From positions 1,798,001-1,862,000 of the forward strand of contig NEEC01000012.1 in the NCBI GenBank assembly GCA_002189035.1: a DNA stretch of 64,000 nt. Reading direction: 5' to 3'. This DNA comes from Utricularia gibba (Eukaryota > Streptophyta > Magnoliopsida > Lamiales > Lentibulariaceae). Each line of letters begins with the position of its first letter. The first letter of the stretch is position 1. The notes beneath the pieces were generated by a model. It was not told where the DNA came from, made no database searches, and was given only the letters and a program-made list of their open reading frames with translations. Positions 21,868-39,137 of this stretch are shown here, one piece after another. The position numbers and the translations under genes are program-made.

Positions 21868-23977
21868 TTAGAACCCGAAGAACCCAAGCTCGCTAGCCTT
21901 TTCCTTCTCAAAGGTCTCGAAGTACTGATAGATGATGGTAACAGCTAGAAGAATTCCTGTCCCGGAACCGATTGCGCCCATGAGATCAGCCAGAACGGTG
22001 AGTGCACCAATGCACATACCTCCGAAGGCCGCTGCGGTTGGGATGTAGCGGTTCAATTCTTTCTGTAAGTTTGATTCTCTATGTCCGGGCATTACCATTT
22101 GTTGTTCCTGAAAATGTTCAAGACTTGAAGAGGTTGTCAAAATGGAAAATATGGATGTCAGAGAAAAAATATGAACAAACCTTGAGCTGCTTGGCGACAT
22201 CCTTGGCGGACGACCCTGAAACTTCAATCCATGTTTTGGAGAACAAAGCACAAGCGGATAGCATGAAGACGATGTAAAATAGTCCATGGAAGGGATTGGC
22301 CCATAAGTCAGACAAACTACATGATGACAGGTGATAACACAGAGTTAGTCAAGCCAAACTCAAGCATCCATCAACTATACCACTAAACACCCTCTTGAAA
22401 AATCGACATAGTTATCTCAAATCATTTCAAAGGACGAAAGGGAATAATGCTAAAAAAACCCAAAATCCATCAATTATATCACCAAACACCCTCTTGAAAA
22501 ATCACTAGGAATAAGGTAGTAATTGAGCAAAGTAAATTGCCTTGATGGAGCAGTTATATAGTAAGCAAGGCCTCCAACAGGAATAGATTGACCAGAGTAT
22601 TCAGATTCCTTCCATTTTCCCAGGAGGTTCACAAGAAAGTTTCCGCTGTATTTCCTGTACAACAACTGTTTTTTCCACCAAAAAAATTAAAAAATTAACA
22701 CTACACAGCTTGAAAAAATAAGCCTGCAGGCTCAGATGAAAAATTACCTGGGAAATGAAATAAAGATTGGTGACAAGCGCCGACTGAAGAATAATGGGCA
22801 TGTTGGATGTATAGAATAGCTTAATAGGATATGAACCTTGCTGTCCACGGGCATTCTTAGACCTCACAGGCAAAACAACCCGGAAACCTTGGAAATAAAT
22901 GACTATAAGGAAGACCAAGACTGTAGCAAGCAAGTTGGTAACATTTGGAAGATTTTGCCGATAAAATGCTTCTCGCAAAGCACGGACTTTGTCTGTACGA
23001 GTTATAAGTAGGTGGAATAAAGCAATAACAGCGCCTTCAAATTCAGCACCTCGACCACTGTTGACAGTCGTTGGACTGAATGCCTTCCATATGATGTTTT
23101 CACTGAAACATAAAACCTGCATCTGCTTAGAATTTACCTTATCTTGTTGGATTCAAGAGAATATTTGTTACTTACCAAATGTTGGTTGCAATGAAAAGTG
23201 AAATTCCAGACCCAAGGCCATAACCTTTCTGAAGAAGTTCATCCAGGCAAATTACTATGATGCCGGCAAAACACAATTGCAAAATGATAAGGATTGCATT
23301 GCCAACTCCAAGTTGGCCAACACTTCCGTACATTCCAGAGAGAACATATGCAACAGCTTCACCAACAGCTATCAAGATTCCTAACAGCTTCTGAGCCCCA
23401 TTGCTGGCCAAGGAAAATGAACAAGCACTGTTAGAACAGCAGAAGAATGGTGCCTAAAATGAACATGACCAAAAATGAGATAAAATTAGCACACTATCAA
23501 TGTGCGAAAAAATTTGAAACAATGTCTCAATGTGCGAAAAAATTAATGGTCACACCAGATCTGGCAGTAAACCAATGCAAAACTTCTTTTGGACCATGCC
23601 AACTTAAATTAAAAACTTTTTCCAATAACTTACAGAAGCGCACGGTCCTCGCGCACATTGTTGTCAACCTCAATTATCTTTGAGCCAGCTAAAAGCTGCA
23701 TGACCAATCCAGATGTAACTATTGGAGTGATACCAAGCTCCATCACAGTTCCCCTGTTGGAGGCAAGAATAACACGCATCCAGTAGAAGGGATCTGCCCC
23801 GGTTGTTGAGTGGATTCCATACAGTGGAAGCTGACTGCAAACCAGGAAAATGAAGAGGGATATCACGGTGTATATGACTTTCTCCCTAAATGGAACTTTC
23901 CTATCAGCACTCTGGACCTCAGGCAAAAATGAGAGGAAAGGGCGGACTAAATGGAGTACACGAAATCCTCCTCCCAT
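21868..23977 (-). CDS. SEC61A: Sec61 alpha, ER protein translocation channel
   Basis: Pore subunit of the ER translocon. Six coding exons, 23634-23977, 23176-23403, 22748-23102, 22541-22665, 22181-22316 and 21868-22107, give 475 residues, the usual length. It starts [20 protein letters not shown] and contains the plug region [20 protein letters not shown], then many hydrophobic segments. It ends [13 protein letters not shown]. Intron 4 uses a GC donor (AAG/GCAATT); no GT nearby keeps the frame. A 5' UTR intron runs about 24000-24441, with GGTG/GTATGT as donor and TTTTGCAG as acceptor. Intron 4 also holds a 46-bp direct repeat. Confidence 0.97.
22366..22508. repeat. 46-bp direct repeat inside Sec61 alpha intron
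   Basis: The block around CACCCTCTTGAAAAATC occurs at 22366-22411 and again at 22463-22508, about 97 bp apart with a few mismatches. Both copies are intronic. A second short intronic repeat (TCAATGTGCGAAAAAATT) occurs at about 23497 and 23527. Confidence 0.75.
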
Positions 23978-24500
23978 TATCTGTTTATCTTACACGCTGC
24001 AAAAGAAAAAATGAATATAGTCACTGAACCTCAGATACAGAAAGAAAACATAGACTAACGTACAGATTTCAGGGCTTTTAACCTTCCAAAGTTAGAAAAT
24101 TTTAAAATTCGCATAACCCCGAACCTTGGTTACCATATTGCAAAACATCTCTCAACAGCCAACGACAAATGAAGAGCTACAGCATTCTAAGCAGTAACAT
24201 TAAAACTAAAAGGAAGAAAAACAATCAACCATCACAGGTCACACGAAATATGACATTATTACCCAACAAACATGCACCCAAGTCACGGACGAATCGGGGG
24301 AAAATACTTCATTATACAGTAGATCTGAAAACGACGATCATGCTAATCACCGAAGAATTGGAAAACAAAATCACGTCAAATGATAATCGCCCAATTACGC
24401 TAATGATGCAGCAAACAATATAGCCATGAAAAAACATACCACCGGAACCCCAGGATCTGAAGCGGAGAATTCAATGGAGGGCACAACCTTCGTGGCGTTG

Positions 24501-24760
24501 ACTAAATAGAAGCTGGAAGCTGGAATAGCTCAAGGCCCATACTGTCTGGGGCCCACCTTCCGGCCGGCCCGGCCCGTATTTGTGGTATGAACGCAGGAAA
24601 AGTCGTTAAATACCGCGATGGAAATGAGAAGTCAGACGCGTTGCAGACGTGTTTCTTATTGGGCCTTCGCAAATTTATTCGACAATGAAGCCCATTAAGA
24701 GTCGAAATTGGGCCTTGGCAACCGTTCTGAGATTCTGTGTACATCGTGTCTCAATGATTC
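24501..24760. promoter_or_regulatory. Bidirectional promoter, Sec61 alpha / MAP4K
   Basis: The head-to-head spacer carries GGCCCA at 24534 and 24550, and TGGGCC at 24660 and 24709, with further AGCCCA nearby. These are site II motifs in both orientations. Neither side shows a strong TATA box, which fits constitutive expression of both genes. Confidence 0.6.
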
Positions 24761-25305
24761 CATCGAGTCAAGACACGGGTTCCCGGCTGGAGAACATCAC
24801 GAGTTCTGTGTCCGCTACATCGACGTTTCGCTCGTTTCGTCTAAAACCGCCCAGAGGAAGATACCCATGTTAGCGTGCGGAAAGATGGGTCCGCAAGCAG
24901 TCATGTATGCGTAATTCCACATTTGGTGGCCGGTTTTCATATAAGGTTTGGGAATCTGCAATGTCGGGAAGAAGTGCCGCTTTACTCGTTGGAAATTTTG
25001 CTCTTTGGATTTGAAAGGTGAGGGAGGAGATTGCTTTGTCTCGGGGAATGGAATTGTCAGAGAAATTCATTGAAAAGCTTGTGGTTTCAGAAGATTAAGA
25101 TTACCTGTTTCTAATATCGTAAGTGGATTGCATTTCCAATCAGCAGTTACTGCATTATTTCATCCAAGTTTTTTGGATCTATTCTGTTGCTTAGATTCTA
25201 TTGATTGGCCTTGGTGTTATTGGTTTCGACATATTTGGGTGGTTGTGCAAATAAAGGTTTCCTTTGATGATGTTGCGATTTGTAGTTCCCCGTTAAAAGA
25301 GCGTG

Positions 25306-29990
<4,685 letters not shown>

Positions 29991-30341
29991 AGAATGACTG
30001 AGGTGCCACATTATTCTTTTTTTTTGTTGGGTTCAATCCCTCCTCCCTTTTGAGTGTGAATGAGTTGATGTAGATATAGCAAGAGAGTGTGGAACCGCAG
30101 CTGACTACTACTTTGTATAACCTTTTTCCCCCTAGATTTATTATTTGTATTGCTATTTTTTGAAACAAAAAAAACATACAGGCGACAGTTTTGTGGATTA
30201 ATCAAATACTAACCATTGCTTCAGACAACCGGATTGACAAAAAAAATAGTAATTTTCTACTCCAACGTGTCAGTTCACGAGTGGCCGCTACCAATAGTGC
30301 GTGGCACGGTTGGTGAAAATGGTTGAGCAAGGTGGCGCCAA

Positions 30342-30381
30342 CACGTGTGGGATATACAGAAATGAGGGATGTGTACGTGGC
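30342..30381 (+). promoter_or_regulatory. ABRE/G-box pair upstream of PP2C
   Basis: CACGTG at 30342-30347 and TACGTGGC at 30374-30381, 104-143 bp before the ATG. Both are ACGT-core sites for bZIP factors. GGTGGCGCCA and GTGGCGCCAC occur beside them as a repeated GC-rich word. Abscisic-acid or light control is possible but not shown. Confidence 0.5.
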
Positions 30382-30484
30382 GCCACCTGGTGCTTGCGCA
30401 ATACCGTTCTTTCAAATTCGTCTCCTTCGGCAGACACCCATCATTTTTCTTCCGTATTTGACGCCGCTGGTACTTGTTTCGATC

Positions 30485-31832
30485 ATGACTGGGAAGGAAA
30501 TCATGCAAAAAGTGAAGGTATTTTGTTCTTTCCTTCTGATGGGCTTTATATACGACCTAAAAAATGTGATATTTGCGTTGAAGATAAGTTGGTTGATATA
30601 ATGCGCGACTGAGTTTAGTGGTGTTCTTGCAGGAGAAGGTGGGGTTGGGTTCTCCATCTTCGGAGATAACAGGGAAGGGAAAGAGCGCGTTCAACCGGCA
30701 CGTTACACATGGATATCATATGGTTGAGGGCAAAAGTGGGCACGCCATGGAAGACTATGCTTTTGCTCAATTTCAAAAAGTTGGTGACAATGAACTTGGT
30801 CTTTTTGCGATATTTGATGGACATTTAAGCCGGGAGGTACCTGCATATTTAAAGTCTCACCTTTTCAATAACATCTTGATCCAGGTTGGCTGACTTGATC
30901 CCTTCTGTATCTCTCATTTTATATCTGTATTTCTCGCTTTTGATCTCCGTATCATGCCCCATGTAGCCGGAGTTCTGGGATTGTCCTGAGCATGCAGTGA
31001 GAAAAGCATATCGTGTAACTGATGATAAAATCCTCGAGAAAGCTCAGGATCTGGGCTGTGGAGGCTCGACTGCGGTCACAGCAATTCTGATCAACTGCCA
31101 GAAGCTTGTAGTCGCCAATGTTGGAGATTCTAGGGCTGTAATTTGCAGAAATGGTGTGGCTAAGCAATTGTCTGTTGATCATGAGCCTGAAAAAGAAAAG
31201 GATGACATCGAAAACAGGGGAGGCTTTGTTACCAAGTTTCCAGGTATATAAGAATTTAGAATTCTGTTTCATAGTTGTATCTGTTTCATAACTGGTTGCA
31301 AACTTTTGTGGAGTTGAAAAATGATTTGTTAACATTGTCAAGATTCCTTACACTTTCTAGTTTTTACAATGATTAGAGAAACAATTTACATAAGCAGGAC
31401 AGAACACGAATCAGCATCTATCTCCATCTTTCCTATTCTCTTAAAAAATCATGTTGTGCTTCTTCCATATCCAAGGTGATGTTCCTCGAGTGGATGGGCA
31501 ACTCGCAGTGTCGCGAGCATTTGGTGACAAAACCCTGAAGGATCATCTTAGTTCAGAGCCATATGTTGTTGTGGAGCATGTAGATGATGAAACTGAGCTC
31601 ATGATCCTGGCTAGTGATGGCATTTGGAAGGCGGGTGTTCTTTTTTATAGCTTCTGATGCTTTGTCTACCAGGATCTGATCCATCTGATTACAGGTTATG
31701 TCAAACCAAGAGGCGGTTGATTGCATCAAGAACACTAAAGATGCTCGAGGAGCTGCAAAACAACTGAACGAGGAGGCCTTGGCAAGAAACAGCAAGGATG
31801 ACATATCCTGCATTGTTGTAAGGTTTGGCTGA
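30485..31832 (+). CDS. Protein phosphatase 2C, clade F (PIA1/WIN2-like)
   Basis: An Mg/Mn-dependent Ser/Thr phosphatase. Exons 30485-30517, 30633-30884, 30967-31243, 31476-31630 and 31695-31832 give 284 residues, normal for this clade. It starts MTGKEIMQKVKEKVGLG, which aligns with the short PIA1-type N-terminus. PP2C motifs present: GKSGHAMEDY, FAIFDGHLSREV, LVVANVGDSRAV, GQLAVSRAFGD, ILASDGIWK and KDDISCIVVRFG. The DGHxG motif reads DGHLS. Intron 4 has a GC donor (AAG/GCGGGT); the only nearby GT breaks the frame. Confidence 0.93.
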
Positions 31833-32035
31833 TACTTCAGTTTGTATGTTGTATGAGGCAAAGCTGAGATATGTTGCAAATGAATAATAAAATATGCACT
31901 ACTAGCTCCATGTACTCTGAATGATTTGCACTTGCAATACATGTGATATAGAGGGGATCACATAAATAGGAAACTGTTTGTTTTTGGAACAAGGAGAACC
32001 ACAAAATTGGGACTTGCACACAGATCTGTGTTGCC

Positions 32036-34545
32036 TCAAGACTCACCCTTCAGCTCACTCTCACTGAACAGATCTGTGTTGACTGGTACTTCATCTATCT
32101 GCTGTGTTTTGATGACATCTTCAATGGCTCTTAAAGCTACAGAATCCCCATCATCACCTGATACGGAATCAGGTTTCTCTGACTCCTGGAAAGCTGATAC
32201 CTTGTCTGGTTTATCCGACTCCGCCTCTTCTTGCTTCGGCGGTGGAACGAAGAACGGGATTTTACCCCTTTGCCAATCATGGAGAACCATCTTGGCAGCA
32301 GTCATCAGGTCAGGTTCTCCGCCCTGGTTACGCGAGTGAGATCATTATCAGCTCACCATGTTACTGGAAAAAAAACGTGGAAAGAGTCATATGGGTGTTC
32401 GAAGATAACCCTCAGAAGTTTTCCGGTGGACTTGCATAGTTGAAAGAGGAAGTCATGATCATCCTCCCTAGAAATTGGGACGTTCATTTGTTAGTATATT
32501 TGTTACCTAAAATCAGTTGATAACTGCAGGACAACAGAAAGCTGTGGAATCATCTGAAACCCATACCAGTCACCGATCTTATACGCTCTCACTAAATGCT
32601 CCTTTTTCACACGTTTCAGAACTTCCCCAATATGCTCTGAGGCATCCTGCAAGTTGGTAACACGCACCTGGGAAAAAGACAAGCATATTGAAAATTGAAG
32701 TACTCAAACACTAGCGCGTCTAAAAACCCTTGAGAGAAAAAAAAAACACAGGAGTCTAGTTACCACGCCCTTCAAAACAATATCAGTCTCAGTGTCGCTG
32801 TTTTGATAAACTACTCCAGGGCAATCAATCAGAAATATCCTTTTGGTGAGTGTTATATACTGCCAAACTTTAGTTTCTCCAGGGATCGGAGCAACCTTGC
32901 AGACCTGTTGACCATATAGATGTTGCATATATCAACAAATGCATATTACACTCATACGCGGTAATGGGAAAGGGATAGGGGGCAGAGCTTACATTTTTTG
33001 TGCGCAGAGTATTGATAACCGAAGACTTTCCAACATTAGGATACCCGACAAATCCAACAGAAATAGTTTGTTTGTCACTTTTTAAGCGGGAGAATTGCCT
33101 TAAAACCGAGAGAAGTGAACCCTGGAGAAAAACACAACCACCGGGCAACATCAGAATTCAGGAACAGCAAGGCACAAGAGCTAGGTTTCCTACCTTTCCA
33201 AATGATTTGTTAATGCTAGCATGAAAGGCAAGCGCAGGATATTCCTTGGACAGAATTCTGAGCCAGCCTTTTGTTGCCCAAGTTGGAACTAAATCACACT
33301 GGAAAGTGAGAGGAGAGAAAAACCAATCAGTGAGTTTAACAAGGGCGATTGAAACGTATTGTTTCTATGAAAAAGTTTAATAAAACATGCCTTATTTAAT
33401 AAAAGGATCATGTGCTTGTGCTTGCAGTTTTCCTTTAAATGCTTCTCCAGATGGTAACATCTTGTGCCTTGGGGATCCCTAGCATCTAGAACCTGAGAAT
33501 CAAAATTGGTCAGTATCAGATGAGAGTTACCATGAAAAAACTATGAATTAACTTAACCCACAATCTCTCGTTGCTTGAAAACATCATATGTCTCAGAGAG
33601 AAAGAAAAAGTGAAAGCATATGTAATTACTCCAGATAATCTAAGTCTACCTGGATAACAACATCTGACGAATCAATAACCTTGTAGAGCTCTCCCCAAAT
33701 ACGTTTACTCTGCCCCTTTTCAAACATCGTATGTCTGACAATATCTTTGAACTCATGCTCAGCTCCATCAGCAGAGGTACTAGCACCATGTTTCTCTTCA
33801 AAAGCATCTGCAAGAGTCAACTTAATTGCATCAGTCTGAAGTGGAAAACCTTACAAACTATGGTGAAACAATAGGAAGATCGTCCACCTTGAGAACCATC
33901 AGCTCTCCTGACCAGTGACTCATAATCGGATACCATCAATTTAGGCCTCTTCCGCTTTGTCTTAGGGCCGAAAGCATCAGCAAAAGTTTCCGTGTTGAGA
34001 AGATGAACTCTTGCTTGCTATTAGACACGTTTCAGGAATGAATAAAATTAGCTGGGGAATCACAGGATTTCTCACCATAAACCAACTTATCATTTTCAAA
34101 CCTTTTGATGATCATTTAAAAGGGAGTAGGGTATCTTTCTTTCCTTCAATATCACATTATAATTGCTCGAGAGACGGTTTTGAAGCTCTTCTCGGAAAAA
34201 AGTGAGCTCCTTCTGGTTTACAACACGAGTATTCCCTGAAAAAGCTCCACGAATTCAGCATATCTGATACAAAGCAGAAGCAAACGAGTTCCTGCGACAA
34301 GACTCACCAAACCAACGGCGATCCGGCATAATCCGAGTTGAAGGCAACTCCTTCGACTGCAAATCATGCTTAAGAACTTTACCCTTGGAGTCTCGAACAG
34401 GACGCGTATTGTACATCTTGAGCCGCCGCACTGTGGAGGCACTTCTCCCATTGCTGCTACTACCTTTTCCATTTGCTCGATTAACATCCAGAGAATGCTT
34501 TGGCTTCCCTGAAACCTTCGCAGGTTTCTCCCTCTTCCCAACCAT
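32036..34545 (-). CDS. NUG2: Nuclear/nucleolar GTPase 2 (NUG2/NOG2), one frameshift
   Basis: A circularly permuted GTPase needed for 60S ribosome maturation in the nucleolus. Exons: 34308-34545, 34103-34235, 33888-34017, 33650-33807, 33391-33492, 33194-33298, 32993-33121, 32764-32904, 32567-32667, 32410-32467 and 32036-32323. The G motifs are in permuted order: [21 protein letters not shown] (G4), [14 protein letters not shown] (G1), then DCPGVVY (G3). The NGP1 N-domain reads [19 protein letters not shown] and the C-terminus has ILHDWQRG-like [16 protein letters not shown]. Exon 2 lacks one A near 34141 (family ILKERK), so the frame breaks; expected length is 527. Intron 5 has a GC donor (AAG/GCATGT). 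Probably functional with a sequence error. Confidence 0.92.
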
Positions 34546-34624
34546 CTCGCTGCTGCAATTCGTGGAAGCCAATGACCAAGGACAGCGGAAGCGGAAGTAT
34601 CAGAAGAATACCTAATAAACGTAA

Positions 34625-34650
34625 TCAAATTGGGCCAAGCCCAATAAATA
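34625..34650. promoter_or_regulatory. Shared promoter motif, NUG2 / SVR7
   Basis: TGGGCC at 34631-34636 and AGCCCA at 34638-34643 form a back-to-back site II pair in the roughly 350-bp gap between the two divergent genes. This fits a bidirectional housekeeping promoter. Confidence 0.5.
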
Positions 34651-34902
34651 AAACTGGACTTTTGTAAATATGGACCAGAAAGCATGGTTACATAGTTTCT
34701 TCCTTTAGCTCACTCACCAATCTGTAATCCCTTGCAGGTATTCGAAAGTTTTGAGCTTTCTCCGGGTAAGAGTTCGTTCGCTATTTTCTAGTTTGATGGT
34801 TTTGCTCTGTTCAGTTGTGCAGAATAGGAAAGCGTTAGTTGTATTGTAAAGTAACTGACAGTTGTGGATTTGTTGTTTCTGTGAGCAGAGCTCATACTTG
34901 CA

Positions 34903-37005
34903 ATGGCGTATACTCTAGGTGCATCGTCATCAACTTTGTTATCTCATGAAAATTTTCATCTGTTCTGCAACTCGTTGTCTCCTGGGAGCTTTTTTCATCT
35001 TGGTTCCCGAAAGGCTGTGAGCTTTCCTCACAAAAACCAGCGCAGAAAGCCCTCAGTGGCTATCTCCTGCAGAGTTTCGACGCAGGATTTGACCCAGGAA
35101 GGGGCTTCTCTTGATTCTGTTGTTGAGGTTAAAAGGCCCGGTTCCTCGGCAAAGTCCCCCGTCTGGGTGAATCCTAAGAGCTCTAAAGCCACCAAGCTGC
35201 GGAAGAAAACATCTGATTTCAGGTATGCTTCTTTGATGAAAGTGGTGGAAGCTTTAAATTCCTCTGAGCCAACATGGGAGAATGTTTCAGAAGCTATTGG
35301 TGTTCTTGGGGATGATCTTGTGCAGCAAGATGCTGTCTTTATTTTGAACAACTTGTCAAAAGCAGAATCGGCGAGGCTGGTGCTAAATTATTTCCGGAAT
35401 AAAATGAGAGATGCTAACGATGTTATCTTGTACAATATAGCCATGAAAATTTTTAGGAGGTCGAAGGACATGAATGGTGTTGAACTTCTGTTTGATGAAA
35501 TGCTTGAGAAGGGTGTCAAGCCTGATAACTATACTTTCTCCACAATGATAAGTTGTGCGCGTCATTGTTCGGTTCCCGAGAAGTCGATTGAGTGGTTTGA
35601 GAAAATGCCCTCTTATGGGTGTGAACCAGATGCAGTGACTCTTTCTGTGATGATTGATGCATATGGGAAAGTGGGAAAATCAGATATCGCTTTGAGTTTA
35701 TATGATCGTGCTAGGAGCGAGAAGTGGCGACTTGATGCTGCAACATTTGCAACATTGATAAGAATCTATGGAGCGTCAGGAAATTTTGATGGCTGCTTGA
35801 ATTTGTATGAGGAAATGAAGGCTTTAAAGGTGAAGCCTAACGCAGGTGTTTTCAACAGTCTTTTGGATGCTATGGGAAGAGCCAAGAGGCCTTGGAAAGC
35901 TAAACTTATTTACGGTGACATGGCTAGAAATGGAATCGAGCCAACTTATGGCACTTATGCTTCACTAATCAGGGCTTACAGCCGAGCTCGCTATGGTCGA
36001 GATGCTATTGCAATCTATAAGGAGATGAAGGAGAAGGGTTTAGTTATGAGCAATGCTCTGTTCAACACCCTTTTATCTGTATGTGCCGATGTAGGATTAT
36101 GTGACGAAGCTTTCGAAATTTTCGAGGAAATGAAAACTTCTGGATGTGTACCAGATAGTTTCACATATGCTTCTATGATCACAGTTCATTCTTGCAATGG
36201 GAATGTGGAAAAAGCAGAGGCTACATTTTCTGAAATGATGGAAGCTGGTTTTGAGCCCAACATCTTCGTCCTAACCTCACTGGTGCAATGCTATGGCAAA
36301 GCTGGGCGTGTCGACGATGTTGTGAAGAAGTTCCAATGGATGTTGGAGGCAGGAATAACCCCTGATGAACTCTTTATGAGCTGCCTTCTCAGTGTACTAA
36401 GCCAAGCACCCAACGAACTCGAAAAACTGACCAGCTGCATCGATAAGGTGAACCCCAAGCTCAGTTCCATTGTTAAACTAATATCCAAGGGCGAGAATAT
36501 CCCAGGAGAAGCATTCAAGAATGATGTCATCACCCTTCTAGACACCCTCAGCCCTGATGTCAAGAAAGCATACTGCAATTGCCTGATCGACCTCTGTGTA
36601 ACACTAAACCAGTTGGAAAGAGCCTGTGAGCTACTAGAACTTGGCCTTTCACTTGAAATATACACAGACATAATGTCAAGATCTCCCATACAGTGGTCTT
36701 TACAACTGAAGAGCCTCTCACTTGGGGCTGCTCTGACTGCATTACACATCTGGATAAACGATTTGACGAAAGCCGTCGGAAACGGAGAGGAACTGCCGCC
36801 GCTGCTTGGGATCAATACTGGCCATGGGAAGCACAAGTTTTCTGATAAGGGCCTTGCTGGGGTGTTTGAATCCCATCTGAAAGAACTGAATGCTCCATTT
36901 CATGAAGCTGCTGATAAAGTTGGCTGGTTCTTGACTACCAAGGCTGCAGCAACCTCATGGTTGAAGTCCAGAGCTGCTTCCAGTGATCTGGTTGCTGCTA
37001 CATGA
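34903..37005 (+). CDS. SVR7: Plastid PPR-SMR protein, SVR7-like
   Basis: A 700-residue intronless P-class pentatricopeptide protein with a C-terminal SMR domain. SVR7 of Arabidopsis (At4g16390) acts in chloroplast rRNA processing and ATP synthase expression. The Ser-rich N-terminus (MAYTLGASSSTLLSHENFHL) fits a plastid transit peptide. PPR repeats run from about residue 175 to 520, such as VILYNIAMKIFRRSKDMNG, DNYTFSTMISCARH and NAGVFNSLLDAMGRAKRPWK. The SMR domain (about 590-690) has LKSLSLGAALTALHIWINDL and LLGINTGHGKHKFSDKG, then VGWFLTTKAAATSWL. Frame is intact. A 5' UTR intron is possible (acceptor before 34890). Confidence 0.94.
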   Translation: MAYTLGASSSTLLSHENFHLFCNSLSPGSFFHLGSRKAVSFPHKNQRRKPSVAISCRVSTQDLTQEGASLDSVVEVKRPGSSAKSPVWVNPKSSKATKLRKKTSDFRYASLMKVVEALNSSEPTWENVSEAIGVLGDDLVQQDAVFILNNLSKAESARLVLNYFRNKMRDANDVILYNIAMKIFRRSKDMNGVELLFDEMLEKGVKPDNYTFSTMISCARHCSVPEKSIEWFEKMPSYGCEPDAVTLSVMIDAYGKVGKSDIALSLYDRARSEKWRLDAATFATLIRIYGASGNFDGCLNLYEEMKALKVKPNAGVFNSLLDAMGRAKRPWKAKLIYGDMARNGIEPTYGTYASLIRAYSRARYGRDAIAIYKEMKEKGLVMSNALFNTLLSVCADVGLCDEAFEIFEEMKTSGCVPDSFTYASMITVHSCNGNVEKAEATFSEMMEAGFEPNIFVLTSLVQCYGKAGRVDDVVKKFQWMLEAGITPDELFMSCLLSVLSQAPNELEKLTSCIDKVNPKLSSIVKLISKGENIPGEAFKNDVITLLDTLSPDVKKAYCNCLIDLCVTLNQLERACELLELGLSLEIYTDIMSRSPIQWSLQLKSLSLGAALTALHIWINDLTKAVGNGEELPPLLGINTGHGKHKFSDKGLAGVFESHLKELNAPFHEAADKVGWFLTTKAAATSWLKSRAASSDLVAAT

Positions 37006-37450
37006 ATATTCTGTGTATAATCCATCAAACAGTGCGTGCAGTTCCTTCACATGGTTGCACGAAGATTTTGGATTATTTATTAATTTAGAATAAACAATTG
37101 TTATTGTGGTTTTACTAAACTATCCTTGTCTGGGGTTAGTGGGCCAGAGCCAGATGGGCCCGTCTTTGACCAGTCCAGCGACCATCAGTTTTCTTCACCC
37201 CAACGGTCATATTGAAATTGTTATTTATTTTAAATAAACGGTCAGATTTCTACTTTTTTAATTATTGTTTTCAAGTCGCTTTCGGCCACAACCAACTCAC
37301 CGCTCTCGTGTTCCTTTTCTTATATACTTTTCGTTTGTCGGTCCCTCGGAGATTGTACAGCAGCGGAGGAAGCTAAAGTCGACGGAAGCGGTACGGGATC
37401 AACACGGAGGCGCTCTTTTTTTTTTTTCTTTTTTCAGCTGGAGGAACAGA

Positions 37451-38963
37451 ATGACTTCCTTCAAGGTCCTACTTCTTTTACCGCCATGCGTGGTAACCGC
37501 AGCGGTTGCGTTTAAACTATCGTCACCAGCTATCGTAGATATCTCCGTTTCAGATCTGCCGTTGATGTTCGACGGATTCGGTTCATGGCTCTTCACGCCG
37601 TGGTACATGTTTCTCGTCATTAACAGCATCATCGCCGCCATTTTCGCGTGCTCTAGACTCTTCTCCGCTGAATCGCCTCCTCTGCATCACTCGCGACGGT
37701 TAACGCCGCCAAGTGAAAGCATACCAATGTATTATCCTGCAGTGGAGTTTGCGAACGATTGCAACTCGATCGTTGAACCGAAGACGAATTTCGTGCCCTA
37801 CGAGAAATCGAATTGCAGGAAAAACGAGCCTGCGTCGTTTCATCCCAATGCAGATTCAGGAGGTTCTTCAGGTTTCACAGATGACGCGACGAGCAATAAG
37901 GAGAACGAGTGCAGCCTCATCGCTAAATCATCGTCACTAAAATCTCCGATTATGAAGACGGTGATCCCTGTGACGGCGCCACAGTTCGGTCACAAGAGAA
38001 ATTCGAAATCCAGCCCGCAAGGTAATTAAACATCCTTATCACTTCTTAGAGTGCGTTACAAGAAAAATCACTAATACAATCTTATTTGCAATGCTGAATG
38101 ATAGGGTTGTTAGGAAGAGTGGCACAATGTGGCTATTCAATTTATAAGCACGTCTAAACCCTAGTTTCTCTTAATTTACTTCAGTTTTAGATAAATATGA
38201 TGTACACAAAAAGTTTTTATAGGGTGGTTAGTTGGTATGATTAAGATTATGTTTTAATAAAGTGATATTAATAAAATTGTTAATTTAAATAAAAAACACA
38301 ACATAATTCTTATTCTTGTTATGCACCAACTAAGTTTGACTGTTGTGTATGTTAGATAGAGAGTCTTTAAAACGAGAGTCCTCTTGATAGGCAGTCCCAG
38401 TCGCCCTCTTAAAAGAAGCACCGCAAGTTATAGGTCCACGGTAGAGAGTACGCACCCACTAGTCTACCTACAAGGGCGACCCCTATAGAAAATACTCAAC
38501 TTCTATCAATATTTATTTCAATGCTATTGAAAAATAAAAATCAGTATTTATTTCGAGGTTCAATAGCTGCTCCTATTTTCCGAAGAAAGGAGGGTGACTT
38601 GTATTGTTCGGATTTGCCTAGAGTGGGGTGTATGGGAAATCTTGCATCCCCCAACGTACGTTGTACAGTGGGTTTACGTGGCGATTTTTATTCATTCTGC
38701 TAGTCATCGCAGGGGGCAAACCGGTGTTGGGATTGTCAAAACCCACAATGCAGGACACACAAGAGGGAAGCGCAATGCCCCAAACCAGGCACATGAATAA
38801 GCCAGAGACATGGGAGAAGACTCCGCCCAAGACAAACAATAATGCTCGTAGCCCATCATCCGGGGGGCGCCTCAACGACAGTGCAGGTATAAGGGACGAA
38901 CTTAACCGGCGTGTGGAGGCTTTCATCAGAAAGTTCAACGAGGATATGCGACTGCAGAGGTAG
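37451..38963 (+). CDS. DUF4408/DUF761 membrane protein, function unknown
   Basis: Two exons, 37451-38021 and 38713-38963, joining in frame to 273 residues. The N-terminus has two hydrophobic segments (VLLLLPPCVVTAAVAFKL and FTPWYMFLVINSIIAAIFA), typical of DUF4408. A long polar linker follows. The C-terminus ELNRRVEAFIRKFNEDMRLQR is the DUF761 signature. The first ATG of the conserved part (37451) is taken; the longer upstream frame contains UTR-like sequence. The 691-bp intron carries a repeat-like stretch near 38360-38520 with GTCGCCC and GGGCGAC in inverted order. Confidence 0.85.
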
Positions 38964-39137
38964 GGGGTTGTTGCACAGCAACACAAGGGACAGACAAGTT
39001 GTTGTTATGTGTATCATGTTTCAGAAACTAGCAGCTCAGCTCTTCATTTTCCTTTTCCCTTGACATATAGAACAAAGGTGTCCAAATATACACAAGCTAC
39101 TAAGAAGTGAACCAGAGGAAAGATTGTTGGTGGCGGC

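Noticed and set aside
36291-36836. 181-codon minus ORF in SVR7
   Set aside because: Shadow of the intact 700-residue PPR-SMR frame.
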